From assembly GCA_018287875.1 (NCBI GenBank), contig JAGVVL010000022.1:4092001-4156000 (forward strand): a stretch of DNA of 64,000 bases. Direction: 5' to 3'. Numbering within the stretch: the stretch's first letter is position 1; each line of letters begins with the position of its first letter. Shown here one piece after another: positions 23,877-34,721 of this stretch. The notes below the pieces were generated by a model. It did no database searches. It was not told the origin of the DNA and saw only the letters and a list, made by a program, of their open reading frames with translations. This stretch comes from Nigrospora sphaerica (lineage: Eukaryota > Ascomycota > Sordariomycetes > Amphisphaeriales > Apiosporaceae). The translations under genes were made by a program, and so were the position numbers.

Positions 23877-24789
23877 CGCGGTGGCAGTGGCAGTAGTCGA
23901 AAGGGCTGAGGAAAAAGAGGAAGGGGTGGGAACGGGGGGCGGCAATGCGATGTGAATATGGGGGATGGAATGGATGGCAACAAGAGCGGGCGCGTGGGAG
24001 AATGGAAATTTTAGCGGGGCTCTGTTGCTGGCCGATAAGAGGCAATCGCATCCCATGGGATCCTCTACCACCACAACCCCTGTCATCTGCGCCCAAAATG
24101 GGTAACGTTCTTTGATCTGGAGCACCTGCCAGTTCCAGTTGTACAAGATCCATTCCAGATCTCGACCAGGGCATTACGATTGTGTACCTACACAGTACGT
24201 TATCGGGCAAATGGGTACCTTCAATACTTGTACGTACCCCGGCTTCCATCTACGACGGGCATTCCACCATGCGCGCAGATACACACTTTGTCACTCCCTC
24301 GGCTCCTCACAATGCTTTCCATCTACATCTACTCCGTACCAATGCATGCAGGGGTTCGCGAGCCGCGTCGCCCACGGACAGCGCGGGCTGCCGAACCACC
24401 CTCGTCCGGAGACGGTCAGCAATTCGTAGCTGGAGACGTCGCCAGGCGCTAACAGTCCCCTCCTCTCTTAGCCTTGACCCGCGATACCCAATAACACTTC
24501 TTCGCGACTCTTGGGATCCACGATTAGGGCAGATTCCGTCGCGAGTCTCCCCACCTCCCCGTGCCTGTCATGGCTGTCATATGCCGCAGTGACGGCCACT
24601 CGGCTCGTGCCCATATATTATTCATGGCCCTTAGCCTCCGCAGCCGAAAATCTTCGAATCGCATTGAAGAGGGACGATGGGACGGGTCCCGACCACCTTA
24701 CATAGATAGCCTCCCGCCCGCCTCGCTCTCTTTCGTCGGTTACTTCGCCTGTGTGCGCCAGAAGCTAGCTGAATCTGGATGCCGGTACC
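23877..24789. other. Intergenic region between alb1 and the P450
   Basis: Divergent promoter region of alb1 (-) and the cytochrome P450 (+). No gene seen. Confidence 0.5.
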
Positions 24790-26675
24790 ATGTCTCCTGC
24801 AGAGATCTTCCAGTACACTTTGGCCATCGGCGCTGCATGGCTGGCTTATTGTATTCTCAAGGCGCTTTATAACGTTTCCCCCTTCCACCCCCTAGCTAAG
24901 ATTCCAGGCCCGAAGCTGGCAGCGGCGACTTACCTCCCCGAGTTCTACCACGATGTTGTCCTAGGCGGCCGGTACACCCACGCCATCAAGCGGATGCATG
25001 AGGAATATGGTGGGAGACCCGGCCAAAACGGAAAGCGGCATTGACTGATACAAGCCAGGTCCCATCGTGCGCATCAACCCCAACGAGTTGCACTGCAACG
25101 ACATGGCCTTCGCCGACGAGATCTACGCCGCCGGGGGCCGCAAGAGAAACAAGCCGATCCACCAGATCAACGGCACAGCGTAAGTGTGGATCTACAGTAC
25201 CCACCCTCTTGGGGTCCCCAACGCCGCCGGGGCCGGCCGACTGACAACTTTCCCTCACGGGGTGGTAGCGGAGGCAACGCGTCGGTCTTCACGACGCCGG
25301 ACCACGACCTGCACCGGATGCGGCGGGCGCCTATAGCGCGCTTCTTCGCGCCGGCCATGATTGCGCAGCTGGAGGACGAGCTGCGGACGCTGGTGGACAA
25401 GCTGTGCGCCAAGCTACTGGCCCAGCGCGCCGGCGTGCCCTTTGACGTCGCCATGGCCTACAGCTGCTTCACGGCCGACGCCATCTCGGCTTACTCGTTC
25501 GGTGAGAGCTTCGGGCTTCTCGAACAGCCTGGCTGGACTCCCAACTTCCGCGAGGCCACCCTGGCCGTCCTCAAGCCCGTCTTCGTCTTCCGTTTCTTCC
25601 CTTTTCTCCGCCCACTGCCCGCGCTCACGGCCCCGTAAGTATTGTCTCTCTTTCCTCCTATAGGACCCATGCTGACAGTCTGGGGGACGACCAATCCTCC
25701 ATGCAGATTCGCACGCTTCTTTCCTGCCGAAGTGGGCCTTATGATGCGCACCATGGGGGAGACGGTGCCGCATCACGTGGCCAAGGCGCGGCGAGACGTC
25801 GATGCGGGCGTGCACTACGAGCGCGCCACCATCTTCCAGACGCTGCTCGAGTCGGACCTGGCGGCGGGCGAGAAGACGGCGGCGCGGCTGCACGCCAACG
25901 CCACGGCGGTGCTGGGCGCCGGCACCGAGACGACGAGCTGGGCGCTGACGGTCGCCACCTTTCATCTGCTGGCGGCGCCGGCGCGGCTCGCCCGCCTGCG
26001 GGCCGCCCTGGCCCCCCACGTGTCGGACCCGCGAGCCCTGCCGTCCGGCCCCGATCTCGAGGCCCGCGTGCCCTATCTCGCGGCCGTCGCCCTCGAGGGT
26101 CTGCGCCTCTCGTACGGCGTCTCCGCCCGCACCGCCCGCGAGCCGCCGCCGTCCCAGCCGCCCCTTGTCTACCGTGGCGAGTTCCGCAAGCGCCCCCTCG
26201 AGCTCGTCCTTCCGTCTGGTTACGCCATCGGCATGTCTGCCGTCCTCGCCCACCACGACGAGTCCCTCTTTCCCGACTCGCACGCCTTCCGACCCGAGCG
26301 CTGGCTCGACGACAGCGGTGAGCGCCGCCGCGACCTCGAGAAGGGCCTGTTGGCTTTTTCGAAGGGCAGTCGCGCTTGTTTGGGCAAGAAGTACGTACCC
26401 CGCCCTCTCTTTCCCTCTTCCTTGAGGACCCGATCCCCTGTGTTTTGGGGTGCCGTCGCACAGCTCCGAGAACGAAGGCTTGCTAATCTTGTATCCCCAA
26501 CCACAACAGCCTCGCCCTCGCCGAGCTCCACTTGGCTCTCGCCGCCCTGGCGCTGCGCGTGCTCCCACACATGCGTTTATATGAGACGACGGAGCGAGAC
26601 GTCGCGTACGACCACGACATGTTCATCCCCATGGTTGCCCCGGGCAGCAAAGGCGTGCGCGTGGTAATGGAATAA
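24790..26675 (+). CDS. Cytochrome P450 monooxygenase, microsomal
   Basis: Five exons (24790-25009, 25059-25179, 25269-25634, 25707-26390, 26510-26675) give 518 residues. All introns are 49-119 bases with GT-AG ends, and the phases rebuild the protein. An N-terminal membrane anchor (about residues 9-28) is followed by the Pro-rich [11 protein letters not shown] hinge. Later features are the I-helix AGTETTS (about 307-313), ExxR at Glu366-Arg369 and the haem loop [10 protein letters not shown] with thiolate Cys460. The N-terminal third ([23 protein letters not shown], then [13 protein letters not shown]) resembles the CYP58/trichodiene-oxygenase-like group, but subfamily and substrate are uncertain. 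It is tail to tail with the DUF3445 gene (207 bases apart). No terpene synthase, polyketide synthase or other backbone gene is present nearby. Confidence 0.93.
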
Positions 26676-26882
26676 CGCCGGAGAAGGGATGAGGACGACT
26701 TGTTGATCCATGTGTTTTGTGTGTACATGTATAGACATCTATGGCTCCTTGTTGGTGTTGGCCGTCTTCCATGTTGAGGCCGACCCAAAACGTCGTTATT
26801 ATGAATCCACAAACGCTCCAAATTCGATGCCAAACCCAGAAAAGACCGCCGCTATGCTCGCTCTCACCTCCATGACTCCTCG

Positions 26883-28619
26883 CTACGCGCACGGACAGGC
26901 GGGAAAGTCGAACTTCTCCTTCCAGCCGGGAAAGTAGGGGTGCTCTTCGAGGGTGGCGGGGTCCCAGCCGGCGGGGGCGCGGCCGTCGCGGACCTGCTGG
27001 TCGGCCCAGCGGGCGAGGAGGTCCTTGGCGAGGGACTCGACGTGGGGCTCCATCTTGTACTCGATGAGGTCGCGGCGGCCGTCGGCGAGGATCTTGTGGA
27101 CGAGTGCGGGCACGCGCGGCTCGTCGGCGAGGGCGGCAAAGGGCGTGAAGACGGCCTTGAAGTTGAAGATGACGGCGCCCGAAACGGGCAGCCGCCGCAG
27201 CGTCTGCCAGTCGCACCGCACCTGCAGGTCCGCCGCCGTGCACCGCGCCGGCTCCGCCGCGAAGGCGCTGCGTGCCGTTCCCGGCGGGCAGAAGAAGGCT
27301 TCCCAGTCCTCGATGCCCCACGAGCAGCGCTGCACCGGTTGGTCCGTAGCGAGCTTGGTGAACCAACTGTGGGAAGGGGGGCAGGAAGAATTTCAGCCAT
27401 CGTTTCGTAGACGCTGAGGCAAGAGAAAGAAGGGGGGGGGGTCGGTTCAACGCACCGGTCGACGGAAAAGGCCATCTTCTCCTCCCACTGGGGCACGTGG
27501 GCGTGGATGTCGCGCAGGACCTTGTCCTTGTGGAGGCCGACGGCCCAGCCGACGGAGCTGCAGATCATGGCGGCGCGGAGGTAGTACATGCCGTCGGCCT
27601 CGCTGCGGCACATGACGGCGAAGTCCTCGGGCACGTGGTCGAAGAGGACCTCGAGCGGGTGGCCCTGGCCGACGTCGGACGCCGTGCCGAGCAGCCGGTT
27701 GCGGAACCAGTGCGTCGGCTTCTCGCCCGCGGCGTCGCGCCCGGCCTCGAGCGAGAAGTAGCGCGGGTACCGCGCCGCCAGGAACTGCAGCACCATCTCC
27801 ATGAGCTCCCGGCACGCCAGCTCCGACCCCGGCCGCCAGAACAGCACCATGTCTCCGTGCGCGCGCCGCAGCTCCTGCCGCTGCGCCATGCGCCGGTGGT
27901 AATTGTGCTCGAGCTCGAGCCAGTAGTCGGGCTCGAGTTTCATGAGGGCTGGTGCGGCTTGTCAGTGGAACGAAGTCCCTTTCGAGGTAGACATGGGTTG
28001 ATCGTGGAAAACAAGCCATGGGCACAGGAAGGGGGGGAGGGGCTACGAAAGCACCACGGCCCCGTAAAAAGGTAACAAAAACCTATAAAGGCCCATACGC
28101 ACCCATGGTCTGGTGGTAGGCCCAGCGAAAGGGGCGAAAGGGCCGAAAGAAGGCCTTGGCGATATCGAAGCCGGGTTCGACGGGGCGGGGCGCGGGCACG
28201 CCGCTGAGGGCGGCGTAGTCGGGGAAGGGGCCGAGGGCACGGATCTCCTCGGTGGAGAGGCCGGTGGGGGTGAGGAAGCCGTCGCGGGCAAGGTCGGGCG
28301 TGCGCGTCGTGGGCAGCTGGCGGGCGCGCAGCTCGGCGGGCGTAGGGTCGGGCCGCCGCGCCGCCGCCGGAAGCAGGCGGGCCAGGGCGGCCCGGCGCAG
28401 CGGCGGAAACACGGACGCCGCGTCCCCGAGCCGCGGGTCGTGCTTGGGCTTGTACGTCTCGGATTCGGGCGACAAGGAGGAGCGGCGCGGCAGGAAGGGG
28501 ACGGCGACGGCGCCCCGGTGGCGCGACACCAGCAGCCCCGCCGACAGCAGGGCCAGGAGCGCGAGCGCCCCCAGCGTCAAGGCCGGGTAGGGCCCCGCGA
28601 GGGCGGGGAGTCGGTCCAT
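26883..28619 (-). CDS. DUF3445 protein (haem-dependent oxidative N-demethylase-like), membrane-anchored
   Basis: Three exons (28103-28619, 27456-27948, 26883-27366) with introns of 154 and 89 bases give 497 residues. I start at the ATG at 28619, since the frame is open further up but has no earlier ATG. Residues about 9-32 form a membrane helix. The DUF3445 domain (PF11927) covers most of the rest: FRPFRWAYHQTM spliced to ALMKLEPDYWLELE, then PEDFAVMCRSEADGMYYLRAAM, CSSVGWAVG, HAHVPQWEEKM, and DRWFTKL spliced across intron 2. Bacterial members with this fold demethylate amines with haem. Whether the fungal proteins do the same is inference. Intron 2 contains a C10 tract. It converges with the P450 gene. 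Confidence 0.88.
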
Positions 28620-29801
28620 GACGGGCGGGGGAGAGGGCGAAACCAAGGGGCGGGCAGAGGCAAAGAGGGACGGGCGAGTGGCAAAAGGTCTAGGAGTACA
28701 CTGCGTGTAGGACAGGCGGATAGACAGACGGGCAGACGCCAGGAACAGGAGGGTTTCTACCTCAATGCGCGATGGCCGCAGCAGCAGGGACAGCTATAAG
28801 ACGGTCTCCAAGCATCGATCGTCTCTCAGTATGAACACGAAGCCCCGTGCCGGTCTTATCTTCCCTCGCACCGATGTCCGTTCACAAGGCCACAACGGCA
28901 CCGTCTGTGACTATTCACCCGAAATGGAAGTGCACTCCCTCTCTCTTGCATCCAGCCCGCCTTAGCCAACCCACAGCCCCTCGCGAGACCGGCCATGGCT
29001 CCAGTCGTTATCTTCCCCAGCGGCCTCTCGGAATAGGCGCCACTAGGGGCGCTGACCCGGTGACGTCGCGTTGGGGTAAGCGCCAGCCACCATCGAACAG
29101 AGAATGGGCAGGCGGCGATGAGACGGGCCATCGGCAGTTGGTGTGACGGGCGGGATCGGTATACCCGAAAAGGAAAAGGGAAGCTCCCTTCCCTTGACCG
29201 GCCGCTACGACAGGCGAGATAACCCGAGGGGAGAAGCGTGCGATAGACGATGGCTGCGCAAGCGGATTGCGGGGTATCGGCCGCATCCCATCCAACTCTA
29301 GATAAGGTGCCGTCGAATTATAGACCAGCGCGTAACAAGAGGCCCCGGTAAAAAGAAGCCCAGCGCCTCGAGGGCCACCAGGTACAGCATGAGCGCCCCC
29401 GCCTCTCAGCCACCAGCCCTATGGGTCGAAACGGAACAGACAGGTTGGACAAGGCCGAGGAAATGAAACAGCCTCACACGGTCGTGCGGCGGGGTAGTTG
29501 TCATCATGCCTGGAGCCTCCATTGGAGCTCCGAGGGGGAGGAGGGATGGATCTTTAAGCAAGGGGGATTTTGACCCAATCGGTTCGAATCCCATTAAAGA
29601 GTGCATCGAGGAATGCTTCCATGCTTATCGACCGCAGCGGTTCGCCGCGAGGTATCTAAAATATGATGTGCGATAATTCAACCCCAACTCCATGCTGGAA
29701 AACACAAATCGTTCAAAACGAGGGGCCCAGCGCTGTGGCGCGAAGGTGCAGCCCTCCACCATCATCCTGGCCGGCCCGTCGGCGCAAGGGGGAGCTCTTC
29801 G
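28620..29801. other. Intergenic region, no gene seen
   Basis: Upstream region of the DUF3445 gene and 3' flank of the copper transporter. A B-box-like GGTTCGAATCC at about 29580 lacks a matching T-stem, so I do not call a tRNA. Confidence 0.5.
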
Positions 29802-30471
29802 TCAGCCGCAACACACGGTAGGTTCGTCGATGCCCTGGGCCTTGGCGTCCTCCTCGCCGCCAAGGACGACGCGATGCACCATCCAGTCGCAGAGGAATTT
29901 GCCGATGCCGGCGCCGAGGATAATGGAGATGATGATGTAGCCGTTGAAGTACATGGCAAGCAGCATGACGATGTAGGCGACGCCGAAGGTAATGGCGTAG
30001 AGCACCGAACGCACGAGCTGCTGCAGCGGCGACGCGCGGAACGTCAGCACCTGCGGTCGCCGGGGCGTGGGCACGGGCTCGTCATCGCCGGCGCAGCACG
30101 ACGTGCTCGTCGTGGCCGCCGCCGTGTTCTTAAGGGCCAGGGCCTGCGCCGCCGCCCGGCGCTGGAACTGCCGCAGGATCAGGGCGTCGTATTCCTTGCC
30201 GGCGCGCCGCAGCACCTCGAGCGCCACGACCAGCAGCACGACACCAATGCACGTCGCCGCAAAGGCACCGTCGCTGTTGATGTGCCACGAGGTCGACAGG
30301 AAGCAGGCGTCGACCGTGTGCCAGTTCCACAGCATCTGCGTGTGTGAGTCAGCCTCTCGCTGCTACCCGGGCTGGCGCCGTGCCGCCGCAATAGCGTGCG
30401 CGTGCGACGTTACGTACCGATATTTTGCAGGAGCTGCCGCCCCCGTGGTCCATTCCTCCACTCATGTCCAT
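29802..30471 (-). CDS. Ctr-family copper transporter
   Basis: Two exons (30418-30471, 29802-30335) across an 82-base intron (GTACGT donor) give 195 residues. The first exon codes for 18 residues with the Met/His-rich start MDMSGGMDHGGG, typical of extracellular copper-binding ends. Three hydrophobic helices follow. Helix 2 carries the MxxxM copper motif (Met142 and Met146, MLLAM) and helix 3 the GxxxG packing motif (159-163, GAGIG). The C-terminus ends in CCG, matching the Cys-rich copper handover site. Ctr proteins form trimers that import Cu(I). The gene is divergent from the ferric reductase, which could reduce Cu(II) or Fe(III) before uptake. Plasma-membrane or vacuolar location cannot be told apart. 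Confidence 0.92.
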
Positions 30472-31718
30472 CGTTCTCGCGGGTTGGGAAGTATTTGCCG
30501 GACGCTGGGCGCTGGGCGATCTGCCGGGTTCCGACGGAGGGCTTCCGTTGGTGCTCGATTTGGTGCGCGGCTCAATGAGATCCTGCGCGCGGTCGCAGCT
30601 GGTCCTCCGCGTTACCGCAAGAGGCAGTGGAGAGCTGCTTTTTGCCGGGCTCGCCAAGCAGGACAAGACGGACGCAACAAGACGGCAGAGAGCACACGAC
30701 GGACCAATCGGGTAAGCGGGCCAGAGGCACACACAGAGAGATTGAGAAAGGGGTTGACGCGAAACGGCAGCCGGTGGGTAACTCGTTAGCAATAGAGACT
30801 GAAGATACTCGGGTTGGTCTCGGGGGGAGGTGGGTGTTGCCTGGCTTCTTATTGCCGCGGATACGGCACCGCAAGGATCACAGGATGAGGGGGTGTAGAT
30901 ATGGATGGCGTTTCCCGGGCTGCGCCGGGAAGGGGACGCGGATCTCCAAGGGGCGTTTTTGGGCGCTTTGGCCCTGAATGAGGCGGTTGCGCGCGGGCAA
31001 CTGTGACGGTGAAACAGAGGGCAGGCGCTAGTTCGGGAGGGGCTGATGGCAACGTGGGAACGTGGAAGCCGCAGTGGAGCCTTGAACCCTGCCATGATCT
31101 GGCCTTTGTCGCTACAGGAGCCGAGAAAAGTGCTCAATCGTGCTCATTCGGACCCACCGGCCTCGACGCCTAGAGTAAATCCGCCGCGTCGCACCCGAGG
31201 CGGATCTTGGCGAGGCCGTCTCGCCGGCGTTGTGAGCAAGTTTCTCGAGCGTTTACGGGCCGTTCTGACCACGATCTCACCCAACCCCACAGGTCCGTTT
31301 CCCCCTCCCCCTCCGTGCCAATACCATCCAGCCCCTCCCCAAGGACCTGGGCTCGCTGGGCACGGATCCAGAGGCACCGAAACAAAGCATGCCGGTACTA
31401 GTAGTATACCAGACACACGCCACTTGGGCCCACGGGCCTCGCTCGCTTGCCCCCGCCGGCGGCTGCCCCTTGCGGATAACGTTCGCTGGCCCTGCGAGCC
31501 TGGGACGAGAGGGTGGGGGGCCGTTATAGTACAAGTATAACACCAGCGCCGCGCTTGTTGATCCCGCTTAGATCCAGAGTCGCTGCCACTTAGACCGTCC
31601 GTCTACATCACAAGGACTCCCTTCTCCTTCGCGCCTCCGGTCACCTGGGCGCCCGAATTCCCTTTCGCCCACGTTAGCTTGCTGACCGGCTTCTCCCCCT
31701 TCCCCCACCGTGCCCGTC
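30472..31718. promoter_or_regulatory. Shared divergent promoter region of copper transporter and ferric reductase
   Basis: A 1.25 kb spacer with the two start codons facing outwards. It holds several TGCTCA hexamers (see the separate site). One frame of about 260 codons overlaps the transporter exon on the minus strand but has no domain and is not called. Confidence 0.6.
31131..31150 (+). promoter_or_regulatory. Candidate copper-response element, tandem TGCTCA
   Basis: Two adjacent near-identical decamers, TGCTCAATCG and TGCTCATTCG. A third hexamer lies in the opposite orientation at 31231-31240, reading CTTGCTCACA on the minus strand, and GGCTCAAT occurs at about 30570. The GCTCA core matches the yeast Mac1 copper-response consensus TTTGCTCA. 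One helical turn between copies is compatible with cooperative binding. Function is inferred from position and motif only. Confidence 0.4.
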
Positions 31719-33692
31719 ATGGCCGCCGCCATGATGGACCCCCACGTGGCCGCCCGCCATATCCAGAACATGAGCGAGGCCAAGGAAATGGAGCCGCACT
31801 GGGGATATCCCGACCGAGCATTGCCTTGCACCAACGACCCCGGCTCGTGTGCCTACCTGGACCAGGTGTACTCGGGCCACGACAACAGCATGATGTACTC
31901 GGGCATCCTCTGGTGTACCATCGGCGGTATCCTGTTCTTGTGGGCCATTGGCCGCAAGATGTGGCCCTCGCGAAGTCCCGAAGCACTCATCCCCGCCGAC
32001 GGAGAGAAGGCCACCGCAGCAACCCCGCGTTCTGCACGCATCAAGAATGCCATCTCCTCCTTGACTCGATCCTACCTTCTGCCCGACGCCGTCCGTGCCG
32101 TCTTCGGCCGCACCACCCGCCTCCAGGTCTTGACCATGGCCGTACTCGCCGGCTACGTCCTGGTCTTCAGCTTCGTCAGCATAGCCTGGCAGGTTTGGGT
32201 GACCCCCGTCAAGAACCAGCCCGGTGTATACAACGTTCGCTCCAGTCTTGGCCCCTGGTCGGACCGCATCGGCATTCTGGCCTACGCCCTCACCCCTTTC
32301 TCCATCATGTTGTCCAGCCGGGAGTCCATCCTGAGCTTGGTGACCGGCATGCCGTATCAGACCTTCAACTTCATGCACCGCTGGCTCGGCTATATCATCT
32401 TCCTGCAGGGCCTGTTCCACACCATCTCCTGGACCATCATTGAGGCTCGGCTCTACCAGCCGCAACCCACCACGGCCGAAGAGTGGATCGCGCAGCTGTA
32501 CATGATCTGGGGCTGCGTGGCCATGATCCTGCTGCTGCTTTTGGTGGTCCTGAGCACGCCCTGGGCCATCCGCCTCACGGGCTACGAGTTCTTCCGAAAG
32601 GCCCACTATGTTCTGGCCATGGTGTATATCGGCGCCTGCTACGGCCACTGGCAACAGCTCTCATGCTTCATGATCCCGTCGCTCATCATCTGGTTCCTGG
32701 ACCGCTTCATTCGCCTCGTTCGATCGGCCCTGATTCACTACCAATTCCTGCCCGACGGCAAGATGGGCTTCCAGGCCGCCCACGCCAGCCTCGCCCACTT
32801 TCCCGATGCCGACCACGGCGACATCGTCCGTATGGATTTCCAGCACTCGCAAGACGCCTGGCAGATTGGACAGCACTTTTACCTGTGCTTCACCGAGTGT
32901 AGCATGTGGCAGTCGCACCCCTTTACACCACTGAACCTGCCCGAGGTCAAGGACGGCCTCGTCACGCACTCGTATCTGTTGCGGGCCAAGGGCGGCGAAA
33001 CCAAGAAGGTGGCCAACCTGGCCGTGAAGAAGCTGGCGCAGAACCCCGCGGCGACGACTCCCCTCATCCTCTCGGGAACTTATGGCGACTCTATCGTGCG
33101 GAATCTGACGCCCGAGGTCAATGTGTTGTGTGTCGCCGGCGGCACGGGCATCACCTACGTGCTCCCCGTACTCCTCAGCCTGATCCGCCAGCCGGCCGCC
33201 AAGGACCGACGGATTGAGCTCGTTTGGGCCGTACGCAAAAGGGTGGACATGCAGTGGATCGAGCCGGAGCTGGCGGAACTGCGCAAGGCTAGCCGGACGC
33301 ACGGTGTGGCGGTGCACGTCTTCGTCACCCGGGAGTCGAGCCCGGCGCCGTCGCTGCGCAACGAGAAGACGGGCGACGGCGCGGCGGTCAAGGAGGTGGG
33401 CGAATCGTCTTCGGCGTCGCTGGCGGGCCAGTCAACCAGCTCCTCGGCCGTTGACGTCAAGCGGCTAGGCGGCAGCGAGAAGCACGAGTGCCACCCCGAC
33501 CTGGGTACGACGGTAAGGGGTTTCGTCGAGAACACGGTGCGCGGCCCCACCACCGTCTATGCCAGCGGCCCCGGCGGCATGATTAGCGACCTGCGGTCCA
33601 TCGTGGCCAGCTGCAACGACGGCGCCCGCGTCTGGCGCGGTGAGGACCGGTACGATGTGCGCTTGACCTGCGACGACCGGTTAGAGTGGTAA
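31719..33692 (+). CDS. Ferric/cupric reductase transmembrane protein (FRE family)
   Basis: An intronless 657-residue frame; the ATG at 31719 is the first in frame. It has the ferric reductase layout: an extracellular N-terminus, then about seven helices. Two histidine pairs spaced by 14 residues (His220/His234 and His296/His310) ligate two haems. The FAD-binding HPFT motif starts at His400 and the NAD(P)H site is CVAGGTGITYVLP near residue 474. A long Ser-rich insert lies in the C-terminal domain (about 545-590). Such enzymes move electrons from NADPH outwards to reduce Fe(III) or Cu(II) at the plasma membrane. The divergent Ctr transporter suggests metal uptake as the shared purpose. It lacks an evident cleavable signal peptide. 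Confidence 0.94.
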   Translation: MAAAMMDPHVAARHIQNMSEAKEMEPHWGYPDRALPCTNDPGSCAYLDQVYSGHDNSMMYSGILWCTIGGILFLWAIGRKMWPSRSPEALIPADGEKATAATPRSARIKNAISSLTRSYLLPDAVRAVFGRTTRLQVLTMAVLAGYVLVFSFVSIAWQVWVTPVKNQPGVYNVRSSLGPWSDRIGILAYALTPFSIMLSSRESILSLVTGMPYQTFNFMHRWLGYIIFLQGLFHTISWTIIEARLYQPQPTTAEEWIAQLYMIWGCVAMILLLLLVVLSTPWAIRLTGYEFFRKAHYVLAMVYIGACYGHWQQLSCFMIPSLIIWFLDRFIRLVRSALIHYQFLPDGKMGFQAAHASLAHFPDADHGDIVRMDFQHSQDAWQIGQHFYLCFTECSMWQSHPFTPLNLPEVKDGLVTHSYLLRAKGGETKKVANLAVKKLAQNPAATTPLILSGTYGDSIVRNLTPEVNVLCVAGGTGITYVLPVLLSLIRQPAAKDRRIELVWAVRKRVDMQWIEPELAELRKASRTHGVAVHVFVTRESSPAPSLRNEKTGDGAAVKEVGESSSASLAGQSTSSSAVDVKRLGGSEKHECHPDLGTTVRGFVENTVRGPTTVYASGPGGMISDLRSIVASCNDGARVWRGEDRYDVRLTCDDRLEW

Positions 33693-34286
33693 GGCCAGAA
33701 GGCCGGGGCATGATGGATTGTATTTTGTAGCGAATTGATACCACTTGATTTTGTTTCCTCCCTGAAGCGGTTCGATCCCCTGTGCCCGTTACTTTCGGCG
33801 TGACGTACTGGACCTGTTGCTGCTAGCGTGTCTGTGTGCCTAGAGGGAGATCTCACAAGGGCAGATCGACAAGATGGTGCACCCCACATAGGTGCAAACC
33901 CCAACCCAGTAGGTGGTCGATGTGGATGATATGTTGTGCGTCGCGTTTTGTCGATCTGGGTCTATCGTCCCAAGCCTGACCGGGCGGGCGGTTGTCTGCT
34001 GCCTGGAGCTGCGGAGCTTCCCCCGCTCTCCTCCCCCGCAAGCGAGATTGGAGGTCTTTGTCATCCGTTTCCGCCATCTATTGCATCGCATCGTGGATCC
34101 ATGGAAGAGAGCCGTGTATCTGCCGCCCGTGGATAAGTGCACCTGATAACTTGGCGCTTTTTCTCCCTCCGTCTCTTTCACTTTGACGCTTACTCTCACA
34201 CATACTCTCCCGTCCATCCACCACCGCCATCCGAATCCTTATCATTTCGGCATCCCCACATCGCCCCGCATCCGCAAAACCCCAGC
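33693..34286. other. Intergenic region, no gene seen
   Basis: Spacer between the ferric reductase and thioredoxin genes, including the pyrimidine-rich leader (34160-34280) of the thioredoxin transcript. Confidence 0.5.
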
Positions 34287-34721
34287 ATGTCGGAACCAGC
34301 GCCAGGCGACGGCGGCGGCGAGGCCGTCCACACCATCGAGACGGCCGAGGCGTGGGCGGAGCTGCTGCGAACGCACACGTACGTGGTGGCCGACTTCCAC
34401 GCGGCGTGGTGCGGGCCGTGCAAGGCGATGGCGCCGCGGTTCGCAGCGCACGCGGCGGCGCACGCGGCGGCCGGCGCGCTCGCCTTCGCGCGCGTCGACA
34501 TCGACGACATGCCCGCCGTCGCGCGCCGCTACCACGTCGCCGTGGTGCCCACCTTCCTCTTCGTCAAGGACGGCGAGGAGTTCGAGGAGCTCAAGGGCCC
34601 CAGCCCCGCCCGCCTCGAGCGCGAGGTCGACGAAGTCGTCCAGGAGCTCACCCGCGCGAAGAAGGCTGGCGGTGGGGGGAACGAGGTTGCCGAGGCGTTG
34701 GAGGCGGAGCAGGATTGGTGA
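34287..34721 (+). CDS. Thioredoxin
   Basis: Intronless, 144 residues from the ATG at 34287. The active site WCGPC is at residues 41-45, inside VVADFHAAWCGPCKAM. The cis-proline motif VVPTFLFVKDGEE follows about 45 residues later, as expected for the thioredoxin fold. There is no signal or mitochondrial targeting sequence, so it is probably a cytosolic disulfide reductase. A C-terminal extension of about 35 residues, rich in Glu and Ala with a Gly run, goes beyond the roughly 105-residue core. Codon use is extremely GC-rich. Confidence 0.93.
   Translation: MSEPAPGDGGGEAVHTIETAEAWAELLRTHTYVVADFHAAWCGPCKAMAPRFAAHAAAHAAAGALAFARVDIDDMPAVARRYHVAVVPTFLFVKDGEEFEELKGPSPARLEREVDEVVQELTRAKKAGGGGNEVAEALEAEQDW

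Noticed and set aside
29570..29600. tRNA-like B-box GGTTCGAATCC
   Set aside because: Flanking bases do not form the five-pair T stem, and no acceptor or anticodon stem could be built.
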